Positions 31,981 to 40,222 are shown, counted from the first letter of the stretch. The stretch is 40,322 nt of DNA from Bacteroidales bacterium (GCA_023145125.1 JAGLEK010000089.1:1-40322), one strand, 5' to 3'. Notes: a model not told the origin generated them from the letters alone. Numbers and translations are program-made.

Positions 31981-33885
31981 ATGGTCAGGTCTTTCACAAA
32001 GATTATATTTATAATATGCATACTCAGCACCGGTTTACAGGAGCTCAATGCTTCAGTTTCCGGATCAGAACCATCTGTTGTAACTCAAAGTGAAGGCCAG
32101 GCCGGTAATATTGAAAATACAACTCCCCCCGGGGAGGACAATTTGAGTAATGCGGGCATTGAAAACACAGAAAGAGAAAGGCAAATTGAAAGATATACAC
32201 GCTGGTTTATCATCATCACCCTTATCCTGTCCCTCCTGACGGTGATCCTGGCATTCTCAAAACTTTTTTCCCAGCGGAAAGCAAACCGAAGACTGGCACA
32301 TCAGCGCAATATCCTCAAACAAACCCTCGGGGATCTGAAGACCAGTGAAGAAAAATACAAGGCATTGTTTTCCAAGGCGAATGATGCAATTTTCCTGATG
32401 GATCATGGAACCTTTCAGGATTGTAATGATAAAACCCTGAAGATGTTTGGATGCAAGCGTGAAGAGATCATCGGGCAGCCTCCTTATAAGTTTTCCCCCC
32501 GCACCCAACCTGATGGAAAGAACTCAAAAGAAAAAGCTCTCCACATGATAGAACAGTGTTACCAGGGGAAGCCTCAGCGATTTTACTGGATGCACTCAAA
32601 AATGGATGGAACACTTTTCGATGCGGAGGTCAGCCTGAACATGGTCCGCATAGAAAACAATCCCTATATCCAGGCCATTGTCAGGAACATCAGTGAGCGG
32701 GTCAGGGCTGAAAAAGAAATGATCAGGGCAAGAGAGAAAGCTGAAAAAGCTACTGAATCAAAAACATTTTTCCTGGCCAAGATGAGCCATGAGATCCGGA
32801 CCATGCTGGGGGGAATTACCAGTTCAGCCCAGCTCCTCTTGAACACAAAAGTGACTGAACATCAGTCGGAATTGCTTGACATCATTGACACATCAGCGGA
32901 CAACCTGCTTTCTATCGTGAATGAGATCCTCGACTTTTCAAAAATTGAAGCCGGAAAGATAGATCTTGAAGAACATCCCTTCAACATCAGGAAAACGCTT
33001 GAAGGAATTATAAATGCTTACCTCGCCGGGACCAGGGAGAAGGACATCTCTTTATACCTGAGCATACATCATAATATCCCTGAATACGTATCCGGTGATG
33101 AGCTCCGCCTGAAACAGATAATGTCCAACTTATTATCCAATGCCATCAAGTTTACAGATACAGGCAGTGTTACGCTGGATGTTATCATAACAAACGAAAA
33201 TGAGAAAAGCTATACCATCGCTTTTAAAATAAGTGATACTGGTATTGGTATCCCCGATCATAAAATGAAAAATCTGTTTGCGGAGTACTCCCAGTCAGAT
33301 GTATCGATCAGCAGGCGCTTTGGAGGGACAGGGCTGGGGCTGAATATTGTATATAAGCTGGTGAACCTGATGGATGGAAGCATCGAGGTTACAAGTAAAT
33401 TGAAAGAAGGCACTCAATTCTTAATTCAGATCTCTTTCCATAAGACCGATTTTGTTGAAGAAGAAGATAGTGGTGCCAAAGCTGTCTCCTTCAAAAATTT
33501 AAAGAAATACAATATCCTTCTTGCAGAAGACAATGTGATCAATCAAAAGATCACGATAATCAACCTTCAGCAACTTGGGCACGACATTGACCTTGCTGAA
33601 AACGGCATCGAGGCCTGGGAGAAATACAAGAAAAAAGAGTATGATATCATCCTGATGGATATACAGATGCCGGAGATGGATGGCATAGAGGTTACACACC
33701 TGATAAGGGATTATGAAGCAGAAAACCCGTCAAGGCAAAGGACACGTATCATTGCACTCACGGCCAACATCCTTGGGCAGGATGCAGAATACTGCCTGTC
33801 GGAAGGCATGGATGCATACATCGCCAAACCATTCAGAATTGAAGACATCCTCGAAAAGATCCATCCCAACGAACCGGCAGAATAA
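31981..33885 (+). CDS. Hybrid sensor histidine kinase/response regulator (PAS-HisKA-HATPase-REC)
   Basis: This 634-residue inner-membrane signalling protein has a signal or first membrane segment (about 5-20), a short periplasmic part (about 22-73), a membrane helix (about 75-95), a coiled stretch and a PAS domain (about 122-245). HisKA follows with H270 in FLAKMSHEIRTMLGGI. The HATPase domain has N387 (NLLSNAIKFT), DTGIGI and GGTGLGL. A receiver domain (about 510-628) has phospho-acceptor D560 (LMDIQMPEMDG), ALTAN and AKPF. The nearly invariant proline after HEIRT is methionine (M275). The signal and output are unknown. It is probably monocistronic. Confidence 0.93.
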   Translation: MVRSFTKIIFIICILSTGLQELNASVSGSEPSVVTQSEGQAGNIENTTPPGEDNLSNAGIENTERERQIERYTRWFIIITLILSLLTVILAFSKLFSQRKANRRLAHQRNILKQTLGDLKTSEEKYKALFSKANDAIFLMDHGTFQDCNDKTLKMFGCKREEIIGQPPYKFSPRTQPDGKNSKEKALHMIEQCYQGKPQRFYWMHSKMDGTLFDAEVSLNMVRIENNPYIQAIVRNISERVRAEKEMIRAREKAEKATESKTFFLAKMSHEIRTMLGGITSSAQLLLNTKVTEHQSELLDIIDTSADNLLSIVNEILDFSKIEAGKIDLEEHPFNIRKTLEGIINAYLAGTREKDISLYLSIHHNIPEYVSGDELRLKQIMSNLLSNAIKFTDTGSVTLDVIITNENEKSYTIAFKISDTGIGIPDHKMKNLFAEYSQSDVSISRRFGGTGLGLNIVYKLVNLMDGSIEVTSKLKEGTQFLIQISFHKTDFVEEEDSGAKAVSFKNLKKYNILLAEDNVINQKITIINLQQLGHDIDLAENGIEAWEKYKKKEYDIILMDIQMPEMDGIEVTHLIRDYEAENPSRQRTRIIALTANILGQDAEYCLSEGMDAYIAKPFRIEDILEKIHPNEPAE

Positions 33886-33902
33886 AAATGCCGGGTAAAT
33901 AA

Positions 33903-35942
33903 TTACCTTTTGATCATCCTCGAAGTACCCATTGCCCGGTCTGTTTTGACGACAAGGTGATAGATGCCTGCCGGGCAGGCGAAACCATTTTCACTCCTGC
34001 CATCCCACTGCAGCCGGTGTTCACCTTTTGCAAAGTTCCTGCCGGCCAGTGAGGAAACCATGTTTCCACGGTTATCCAGGATATAAACCACCGCATGCCC
34101 GCCCTGAGGCATATCAAACACAATGTTGGTAAGATCATTAAACGGATTAGGATAAATACCGCTAATGCTTATCGGATCCCGCGGCTCATTTATGCCCGAA
34201 ATGATGTCTTCATTTACGATGATCAGCACCTCATGGTCACCGGCTTCGCATTCGATGAACATAGTATCCTGCACGTAGCCCGGTGGCTGGTCAACAGGTA
34301 TGCCTATATAAACCGTCAGGATAAGGGAATCAGTGGCCTGAAGCAGATAGGGAAAGTCAACAACAGGTTCTGACCACCAGTAAAACTCGTCCCACTCTTC
34401 CTGGTTGATATTGTCGATGACCACGTCTTCATTATCCTGTGGATAAATTTTAACTTCAAGCCCTTCTATTGCCTGCGACATGTCTTCGAACAGTAAAGTA
34501 TCCGGTTCAACGATAAGGCCGGGGATCATTTGCAGCACGGTAAACTCGTGCGGGTCGGGTGCACCAATATACGGATGATTCGCATTTCTTCCGGATTCAT
34601 CAGCTGCGTGGATGTAATAGCTGACCACGGTACCATCTTCCTGGTAAGGGATAACACCCATGTACAGGCTGCCTATCTGCTGTGTCATGATCACAGACTG
34701 ATAATTACCCATCCCCTCTTTGTAATATAATAATAAGGAGTCGGGGTATAGGGGGGAGCCGGAATAGTTCGTGATATTTGCACTTATCTCGTATTCGTCC
34801 TGCAATTGGACATTTCCCAGCAGCGGCATATGATTGATGTACAGCATCCCCATATCGGCAATTCCCTTGGTGCGGCAATGCAGTGCATCGGTATTTTCCC
34901 ATCCGTCGTACATCACGCTTAAAATTTCATAACCCGGCATCGCAGCTTCATAAGATGCAATTGCATCTGAGTCGTACGTGCTGCCGGTAATGGGCACAAA
35001 AACCCTTTTATTCAGGATAAGGGAATTTGTATAGGGGGTATACGGATAATTGCCGGGGGTGAATACCCTGTACACTTCATATGGCACTCCCCAATCGCAG
35101 AGTGTATTCGCAAAGTAATCGGCAACATATTCAAAGTCATCATATCTGGGGTCTGATTCCAACACAGAGCCTATCAGGACCTTATTCACTCCAAGAAATT
35201 TGCCCCAGCAGTCGATGTGTTTAATATATTCTCCAAGTGGATCGGGAAGGACATGATAATCACTCACTCCAAGGTAATCATCCACCATCTGGTCGATCTC
35301 CGCGTGCGTCATATTTAAGTTTTCTTCCCATATGAGGTCTGTGGAAGATGCCTGGTCCAGGCCTGTGCACATCCAGTTTCCGCCGGCACCTTCAAGATCC
35401 ATTCCGTATAGTTCAATTCCCAAATAACCGGCTACTTCTATCGGAATATCATCATCGTCGGGCCTGGGCCTGTTGTATGGGAAATTACATACCCCGAATT
35501 CGCCGTTGCCATCGATAACAAACCATGGGCCATAATCACGGGTCCAGTATGAGTCGGTAGGTGCCTGGATAAAATCAATATTGTTCATATTTGCACCATT
35601 GTTCTGGTACATGCTGCTAACCACATTTTGCTGGCTCTGGTTTGCAACAATTGTTGTAACACCGCAATCCTGCGACATCTCAATGATCAAAGTAAGTGGA
35701 AGCCCAAAAGGATACCTCACAAGAACACTTTGCATATGTTCATACTCTCCCACCATGCGTACCGGGTGATCCGGCGGATCGGTCGGGTAAAAGTCCTTTG
35801 CATTGTCGTGGGGAAGTTTCATTTCCTCTTCACTGAGGTAATGCATCTTTTTCCAGATAGGAATATCCTGTCCTTCCTGTGCCCCGGCATTGGCAGCAAA
35901 TATGATGAATATGGTAATTAAGAGCAGCTTGATCATTTTCAT
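33903..35942 (-). CDS. T9SS-secreted peptidylarginine deiminase (PPAD-like)
   Basis: I start this gene at ATG 35942 (MKMIKLLLITIFIIFAANAGAQ, a good signal peptide), giving 679 residues. The longer frame adds low-complexity sequence from the intergenic heptamer array. The PAD_porph catalytic domain spans about 50-370. Residues matching the P. gingivalis PPAD active site are D136 (TRDYGPW), H242 and D244 (HID), N306 (YTNS) and C356 (ALHCRTKG). Substrate-contact equivalents are W133, R158, R160 and Y239. An Ig-like region (about 385-590) and a T9SS tail (about 600-679, IYPNPFNDLTNIVFD, ending RMIKR) follow. It should convert peptidyl arginine to citrulline outside the cell. A plain agmatine deiminase is less likely, because it is exported. 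Confidence 0.87.
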   Translation of the reverse strand: MKMIKLLLITIFIIFAANAGAQEGQDIPIWKKMHYLSEEEMKLPHDNAKDFYPTDPPDHPVRMVGEYEHMQSVLVRYPFGLPLTLIIEMSQDCGVTTIVANQSQQNVVSSMYQNNGANMNNIDFIQAPTDSYWTRDYGPWFVIDGNGEFGVCNFPYNRPRPDDDDIPIEVAGYLGIELYGMDLEGAGGNWMCTGLDQASSTDLIWEENLNMTHAEIDQMVDDYLGVSDYHVLPDPLGEYIKHIDCWGKFLGVNKVLIGSVLESDPRYDDFEYVADYFANTLCDWGVPYEVYRVFTPGNYPYTPYTNSLILNKRVFVPITGSTYDSDAIASYEAAMPGYEILSVMYDGWENTDALHCRTKGIADMGMLYINHMPLLGNVQLQDEYEISANITNYSGSPLYPDSLLLYYKEGMGNYQSVIMTQQIGSLYMGVIPYQEDGTVVSYYIHAADESGRNANHPYIGAPDPHEFTVLQMIPGLIVEPDTLLFEDMSQAIEGLEVKIYPQDNEDVVIDNINQEEWDEFYWWSEPVVDFPYLLQATDSLILTVYIGIPVDQPPGYVQDTMFIECEAGDHEVLIIVNEDIISGINEPRDPISISGIYPNPFNDLTNIVFDMPQGGHAVVYILDNRGNMVSSLAGRNFAKGEHRLQWDGRSENGFACPAGIYHLVVKTDRAMGTSRMIKR

Positions 35943-35989
35943 ATAGCAGAGTATTTTTAGCTTAGATAGTTTAATGAGGGATTGGTTGT

Positions 35990-35997
35990 CAAAATTA
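35990..35997 (-). promoter_or_regulatory. -7 element for the PPAD-like gene (TAATTTTG on the minus strand)
   Basis: The plus-strand bases CAAAATTA read TAATTTTG on the minus strand, 47 bp upstream of the chosen start codon. The position supports the internal start at 35942 rather than the longer frame. The -33 position falls at the edge of the GGGTTGA heptamer array. Confidence 0.45.
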
Positions 35998-36014
35998 GAA
36001 AAAAAACTTAAAAA

Positions 36015-36042
36015 GGGTTGAGGGTTGAGGGTTGAGGGTTGA
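36015..36042. repeat. Heptamer array, GGGTTGA family (4 units)
   Basis: Four exact GGGTTGA units stand between the divergent PPAD-like and tatA genes. The same unit occurs at 8466-8472, 39369-39375 (shifted frame TTGAGGG) and 40269-40289. Confidence 0.9.
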
Positions 36043-36083
36043 GTTGGGGGTAAAATGGGGCTTTTAGATTGTAAATTGTTTAG

Positions 36084-36091
36084 TATATTTG
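36084..36091 (+). promoter_or_regulatory. -7 element for tatA (TATATTTG)
   Basis: TATATTTG followed by C matches TAnnTTTG. It lies 20 bp upstream of the ATG at 36112 and supports that start over an in-frame ATG at 36055, which would lie before the promoter element. Confidence 0.5.
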
Positions 36092-36111
36092 CATTAACAA
36101 ATGCTACAGAC

Positions 36112-36315
36112 ATGATAAACCTATCAATTATATTAGGCATGCCCGGTACCTGGCAGATCATCCTGATCGTGCTGGTAGTGCTTTTGCTTTTCGGTGGCAA
36201 GAAGATTCCCGAGCTGATGAAAGGAATTGGTCGCGGAACCCGCGAATTCAAGAAAGGCCTGAACACCGACGAGGATGACGAGGAAAGCAGCAAAGACGTT
36301 GCCAAAAAGGAATAA
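36112..36315 (+). CDS. tatA: Sec-independent translocase subunit TatA/TatE
   Basis: This 67-residue protein (MINLSIILGMPGTWQII) is a pore subunit of the twin-arginine translocase, which exports folded proteins across the inner membrane. It has one N-terminal membrane helix (WQIILIVLVVLLLFGG), the FGGKKIPELMKGIGRGTREFKKG hinge and amphipathic helix, and an acidic-then-basic tail. I chose ATG 36112 because it gives the canonical length and follows a -7 element. A strong intrinsic terminator follows (36343-36398). No tatC is in the window. Order with the next two genes (LysM transglycosylase, DUF4837) is one I recall from other Bacteroidetes. Confidence 0.95.
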   Translation: MINLSIILGMPGTWQIILIVLVVLLLFGGKKIPELMKGIGRGTREFKKGLNTDEDDEESSKDVAKKE

Positions 36316-36342
36316 GAGGAAATAACATTTCCTAAAATCTAT

Positions 36343-36398
36343 AATGAACAGGGACTTCCGGTATCTGACATGGTACCATGTTCCCTGTTCATTTTTTT
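36343..36398 (+). terminator. Intrinsic terminator of tatA with nested palindrome
   Basis: AATGAACAGGGA (36343-36354) pairs perfectly over 12 bp with TCCCTGTTCATT (36382-36393), followed by a T-run to 36398. The loop itself contains the 14-bp perfect palindrome ACATGGTACCATGT (36368-36381), so a second hairpin can form inside. Confidence 0.88.
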
Positions 36399-36576
36399 GT
36401 ACTCTTTCCATTACATTAATGGGCTCACTCTTTGACTTTGCTCAGGGTTACAGTGGCACTTTATTTATGAAGACTTAGTTCGTGCTGAACACTTCATTTC
36501 GTTCATAAAAACTCAGTCTTATTGAAATTTGCACGAAATTTGCATACAAAACAAACATTGAATTAAGTTACAATAT

Positions 36577-38316
36577 ATGATTGCTCCAAAAAGAACATCC
36601 ATTATACCCTCCATACTCATCAGTATTTTTATTTCTGCCAGTGCTTACGGACAGGACCCGCCACCGGCAGATTCTTCAGCCACCCCGGCAATTAGCATGA
36701 ACGTGATCACTGACAATCAAATGGTTGCCGACACACATGAGCTTGGGCATGTGATCTGGAAAGATTCTCCCGTTGTGGCCATGCTCGACAGCCTTGCACA
36801 ACTGAAATATTACGGGGATTGGGGTTTTATCACAAATGTCGACAGCCTGAATAAATATGGCTTTTCGGCAAATGAAATACCGTTATATCCTGATTCGGTC
36901 CTCGCTGCAAGGATAGATTTCCTGAACCGGCAAACAACCATCGAGCTGACCTTTAACAGGCAGGTAAAAAATTATATTTACCTCTATGCCAATAAAAAGA
37001 GGGACCTCACTTCGAGGATCCTCGGGCTGGCGCAGATCTATTTCCCATTGTTTGAGGAACATCTCGACCGTTTCGATATCCCCCTGGAGATGAAATACCT
37101 TGCCGTAGTAGAATCTGCCCTGATTCCAACTGCCGGCTCCAGGGCAGGTGCCAAAGGCCTGTGGCAATTCATGTATGGAACAGGTAAAGTATACGGATTG
37201 CGTGTTACCTCACTGATCGACGAACGTTATGATCCTTACCAGGCTACCATTGCAGCATGCGAGCATCTTAGTGACCTCTACGACATCTACGGCGACTGGT
37301 CACTGGTTATGGCGGCATACAACTCAGGGGCCGGGAATGTGAACAAAGCCATCCGCAGGTCGGGAGGCATCAAAAGCTATTGGGCCATCTGGCCATTCCT
37401 CCCCAGGGAGACCAGGGGGTATGTGCCTGCATTCATTGCGGTTTATTACACTATGAGCTATGCAACTGAACACAATATTTATCCTGTACATCCCGGCATT
37501 CTTCATCATGAGATCGATACCGTAATGGTGCACGATGTACTTTCCTTCGACCAGGTCAATGAGATGCTGGGGGTGCCGATGGATCAGCTTGAATTACTCA
37601 ATCCACTCTATAAAAAGGATATCATCCCATATGAAGATGGTGAAGTGTTTTTTCTCAGGCTCCCGAAAGAATATATCGGGGATTTCATCAATAACGAGCA
37701 GGAGCTTTATGCATATAAAACCAGGAAGGGAACGGAAAAGGATAAGATGGTTGCCGAGATCAAAAAGGCACAGGAGCGGACCATACATATTGTGAGGAGC
37801 GGAGAGAACCTGGGGCTGATCGCCAAGAGATACCATGTGTATATCAGCCAGATAAAGGCCTGGAACAATCTGCGTGGATCCACGATCTATCCCAGGCAAC
37901 GGCTGGTAATCTACCCTTCGGCAAGATATAACCCGAAGGCAGCGCCATCACGATCTACGGCAAGCACATCAACATCACCAACAGGGACACACACAGTGAG
38001 AAACGGTGAGAACCTGGGGCTGATAGCCAAAAAATATAATTGCAGCGTCTCCGAGATAAAAACCTGGAATAAGCTCTCGAAGAATACCATTCATCCCGGC
38101 CAAAAACTGATCGTCAGCAAAACGGCTACGAATATTAAAGTTGATAAAAATGCCGAATACATCTATCATACTGTGAAGTCGGGGGATACTCTCTGGGATA
38201 TTGCCAAAATGTATGACGGGGTAACGGTGAACCAGATCAAGCAATTGAATAATATTACCAATGCCAGGCGCTTAAAGCCGGGCGATAAGATCAGGATAGC
38301 AGTAAAATCCTCCTGA
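36577..38316 (+). CDS. LysM-containing lytic murein transglycosylase (MltD-like)
   Basis: This 579-residue exported murein hydrolase has a signal peptide (about 1-26, ending SAYGQ). An SLT catalytic domain (about 165-270) carries catalytic E179 in MKYLAVVESALIPTAGSRAG, then GLWQFMYGTGKVYGL and VMAAYNSGAGNV. Three LysM domains bind peptidoglycan: about 403-446 (HIVRSGENLGLIAKRY), 472-514 (HTVRNGENLGLIAKKY) and 531-575 (HTVKSGDTLWDIAKMY). The first two LysM repeats are nearly identical in their first halves, which suggests recent duplication. The architecture equals MltD. Upstream lies a 261-bp gap with the tatA terminator. A DUF4837 gene follows after 33 bp, probably in the same transcript. 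Confidence 0.95.
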   Translation: MIAPKRTSIIPSILISIFISASAYGQDPPPADSSATPAISMNVITDNQMVADTHELGHVIWKDSPVVAMLDSLAQLKYYGDWGFITNVDSLNKYGFSANEIPLYPDSVLAARIDFLNRQTTIELTFNRQVKNYIYLYANKKRDLTSRILGLAQIYFPLFEEHLDRFDIPLEMKYLAVVESALIPTAGSRAGAKGLWQFMYGTGKVYGLRVTSLIDERYDPYQATIAACEHLSDLYDIYGDWSLVMAAYNSGAGNVNKAIRRSGGIKSYWAIWPFLPRETRGYVPAFIAVYYTMSYATEHNIYPVHPGILHHEIDTVMVHDVLSFDQVNEMLGVPMDQLELLNPLYKKDIIPYEDGEVFFLRLPKEYIGDFINNEQELYAYKTRKGTEKDKMVAEIKKAQERTIHIVRSGENLGLIAKRYHVYISQIKAWNNLRGSTIYPRQRLVIYPSARYNPKAAPSRSTASTSTSPTGTHTVRNGENLGLIAKKYNCSVSEIKTWNKLSKNTIHPGQKLIVSKTATNIKVDKNAEYIYHTVKSGDTLWDIAKMYDGVTVNQIKQLNNITNARRLKPGDKIRIAVKSS

Positions 38317-38349
38317 TCATATAAATACTGATCATTAAAACCATTTATT

Positions 38350-39372
38350 ATGAACTTGTTCTATAATAAAACCCGTAAGATGTGGCTGTTCCTGGCAGGA
38401 ATGTCGGCACTGATCCTTTTTTCATGCAATGGAGAAGCAAGGTATGACAGGTCGACCGGAAGGACCAATGAGATCCTTATAGTTACCAATACAAAAGCAC
38501 AGTGGGAAGGCGGGATTGGCTTTGTTGTACGTAATTGCTTTGCACAGCCCTTAGCCGGACTCCCCCAGCCGGAGCCGATGTTCCACCTGTTCAACGTAGC
38601 CAATAAAGATTTCAACAAGGTTTTTAAAGCACAGCACAACATCCTTATCATTGACATCAACAGCAGTTTTACAGAACCTTTGGTAGAAACACGTTCTGAC
38701 CACTGGTCAAAACCTCAAAGGGTGATAAAGATCACAGCCCCGGATACAGCCTCTTTCAGAAAAGCTTTTGAAGAACACAGTACGGCCTTTCTGGACGTTT
38801 TTTGTGCACTGGAAATCGAACGTACCAACGTGCAATTCGAGATGGCACGCAGCGTAAAGCTCATCAATATACTGGAGAAGCAGTTTGGTTTCAGCATGCA
38901 GGTTCCCGGGGGCTTTGTGGTAGCCGCACGGGATAACAATTTCATCTGGCTTCGCCAGAATATGCAAAGAGTGAAACAGGATGTAGAGCTGGGGATCATA
39001 ATACATGAAAAGCCCTATACTGATACCAGTGCCTTTAACGAAGAAATGATCCTCACTCTCCGCGATTCCCTAACCTCGAAGTTCATCCCGGGCCCCAGTG
39101 CCGGTTCTTACATGATACTGTCAAGAGGTTTTATCGACCCGGTTTTTAAGCGTACGGATGACTTTGTAACAGGCTTTGCCGTTGAAACCCGTGGCATATG
39201 GATGGTACAGAACGACTTCATGGGCGGGCCCTTCATCAGCTATACCTTTGTGGATCCCGATCTGAGAAGAGTGATAACCGTGGATGGATATGTGTATAAT
39301 CCCAGCGACCTGAAAAGGAATTTCATCAGGCAGTTAGAAGCTATTTTTCATACAATTTCCTTTGGAAATTGA
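38350..39372 (+). CDS. DUF4837 family lipoprotein
   Basis: This 340-residue probable lipoprotein has a hydrophobic leader ending ALILFSC (lipobox cysteine C26). The DUF4837 domain covers most of the mature chain. It starts GRTNEILIVTNTKAQWEGGIG, followed by LPQPEPMFHLFNV and FNKVFKAQHNILIIDI, and ends with RGIWMVQNDFMGGPFISYTFVDPDLRRVITVDGYVYNP. The family occurs in Bacteroidetes and has no assigned function. It follows the MltD-like gene by 33 bp, so it may act with it in cell-wall or envelope maintenance. The stop codon TGA (39370-39372) lies within the first unit of a TTGAGGG heptamer array. Confidence 0.9.
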   Translation: MNLFYNKTRKMWLFLAGMSALILFSCNGEARYDRSTGRTNEILIVTNTKAQWEGGIGFVVRNCFAQPLAGLPQPEPMFHLFNVANKDFNKVFKAQHNILIIDINSSFTEPLVETRSDHWSKPQRVIKITAPDTASFRKAFEEHSTAFLDVFCALEIERTNVQFEMARSVKLINILEKQFGFSMQVPGGFVVAARDNNFIWLRQNMQRVKQDVELGIIIHEKPYTDTSAFNEEMILTLRDSLTSKFIPGPSAGSYMILSRGFIDPVFKRTDDFVTGFAVETRGIWMVQNDFMGGPFISYTFVDPDLRRVITVDGYVYNPSDLKRNFIRQLEAIFHTISFGN

Positions 39373-39475
39373 GGGTTGAGCCCTTCGGCTTCGCTCAGGA
39401 CAGGTCGTTGAGTGTTGAGTGAAGGAACCATTTAACCATTTAGCCATTTACACCTTCGCTAAAGCTTCGGTGTAC
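39369..39475. repeat. Interrupted repeat block after the DUF4837 gene
   Basis: TTGAGGG and a partial unit (39369-39380) are interrupted by a CCCTTCGGCTTCGCTCAGG segment (39381 to about 39404). The heptamers then resume as TTGAGTG twice (39408-39421). Next come three 8-bp units (AACCATTT twice, AGCCATTT; 39426-39449) and an imperfect hairpin TACACC (39449-39454) with GGTGTA (39469-39474). The first unit includes the stop codon of the upstream gene. Confidence 0.65.
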
Positions 39476-39502
39476 AAAGTAACCATGTATTGTAGCCAAT
39501 GA

Positions 39503-39913
39503 CTATTCCTTCACATAAATGGCGGTGATGATGCCATGCTTCACGCTGCTGTTATAAAGGATCTTGCTGCCATCAACTTTTCCGAGATTTATTTCCTCAC
39601 CAATGTCATTGTCTTCAAGCCTGAAGCTCACGGTACCATTATCATCATCGTAGGTCCAGAAAGCATCCGTGGTATAGCCATCAATAGTAAGTGCCATGCT
39701 ATGGTCTTCGTTCAGGATGAACTTTGTTGTTTTTGTTGAGGCAATTGCATTATCGATACTTGTGAGGTTGGCCTTGCTTGAATCAACAGTGGCAGTAACG
39801 CTTTCGGTGAACCATGTGCCAACAAGCTTTTCTTCTGTCGAACCACAGGAAGCAAGAATTAAACCAGCAATAATTACAATGCTAATGACGGATGTTATAC
39901 GAATACTTTTCAT
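39503..39913 (-). CDS. Small lipoprotein with a lipocalin-like domain
   Basis: This 136-residue protein has a leader ending LILASCGST. The lipobox LASC with C22 predicts a lipid anchor. The mature part begins EEKLVGTWFTESV and consists of short beta-strands (TKFILNEDHSMALTIDG, FWTYDDDNGTVSFRLED), as in lipocalin-like or DUF4923-like small lipoproteins of Bacteroidetes. No specific function is visible. It is transcribed away from the DUF4837 gene, towards its repeat block. The GC-rich hairpin at 39982-40014 separates it from the histone-fold gene. Confidence 0.72.
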   Translation of the reverse strand: MKSIRITSVISIVIIAGLILASCGSTEEKLVGTWFTESVTATVDSSKANLTSIDNAIASTKTTKFILNEDHSMALTIDGYTTDAFWTYDDDNGTVSFRLEDNDIGEEINLGKVDGSKILYNSSVKHGIITAIYVKE

Positions 39914-39981
39914 GTGGCGATTGGTTTAGGGGGCAAATTTACAAAATGAATACTGACCTGACACATTAATTTAAAACGATT

Positions 39982-40014
39982 GTCATCCCGGACCCGGGGA
40001 CCCGGGAGAATGAC
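39982..40014 (-). terminator. GC-rich hairpin downstream of the histone-fold gene
   Basis: GTCAT followed by CCCGG (39982-39991) pairs with CCGGG and ATGAC (40002-40014), with a small bulge. A CCCGGGGACCCGGG core lies inside. On the minus strand it begins 8 bases after the stop of the histone-fold gene and is followed by a short T-rich stretch. It may be a terminator. The GTCAT...ATGAC ends also resemble dispersed repeat units. Confidence 0.45.
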
Positions 40015-40021
40015 CCCTGTG

Positions 40022-40222
40022 CTAATCCAGATCGAAAAGGTCTATTTCGTGAATAAAATCCCTCTTGAGGATAGTCTTTCTTCTTTTTGCCTGCGCTTTT
40101 TTGGCTGCATGTTCCAGTATTGCTTTTAGGCGGGCCTCTGCAGCCTCAAAAGAATCGGCGCTGATCTTCATATCCAGTGATTTCGACAGCGCCCGGATGC
40201 CTGTTTTGTTGATCAATGACAT
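40022..40222 (-). CDS. Single histone-fold protein (bacterial histone-like)
   Basis: This 66-residue highly charged protein fits a single histone fold: helix 1 about 5-16, loop with K19, long helix 2 about 22-46, loop 2 with RRKT (47-50) and helix 3 about 53-63. Loop 2 and helix 3 read RRKTILKRDF. R48 and D55 are seven residues apart, as in the arginine-aspartate clamp of archaeal histones (RKTIKAED in HMfB), and K49-T50 match the DNA-contacting KT pair. SADSFEAAEARLKAILEHAAK fits the helix 2 pattern. It would form dimers and bind DNA, but this is by eye. A -7 element lies on the minus strand at 40247-40254. Confidence 0.7.
   Translation of the reverse strand: MSLINKTGIRALSKSLDMKISADSFEAAEARLKAILEHAAKKAQAKRRKTILKRDFIHEIDLFDLD

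Noticed and set aside
36015..36042. GGGTTGA repeats as telomere-like sequence
   Set aside because: The unit resembles telomere heptamers in composition only. The array is short, internal and one of several unrelated 7-bp families.
35943..36305. N-terminal extension of the PPAD-like gene by about 120 residues
   Set aside because: The extra part is translated from tatA antisense and the heptamer array. A signal peptide begins at 35942, and a -7 element lies at 35990-35997.
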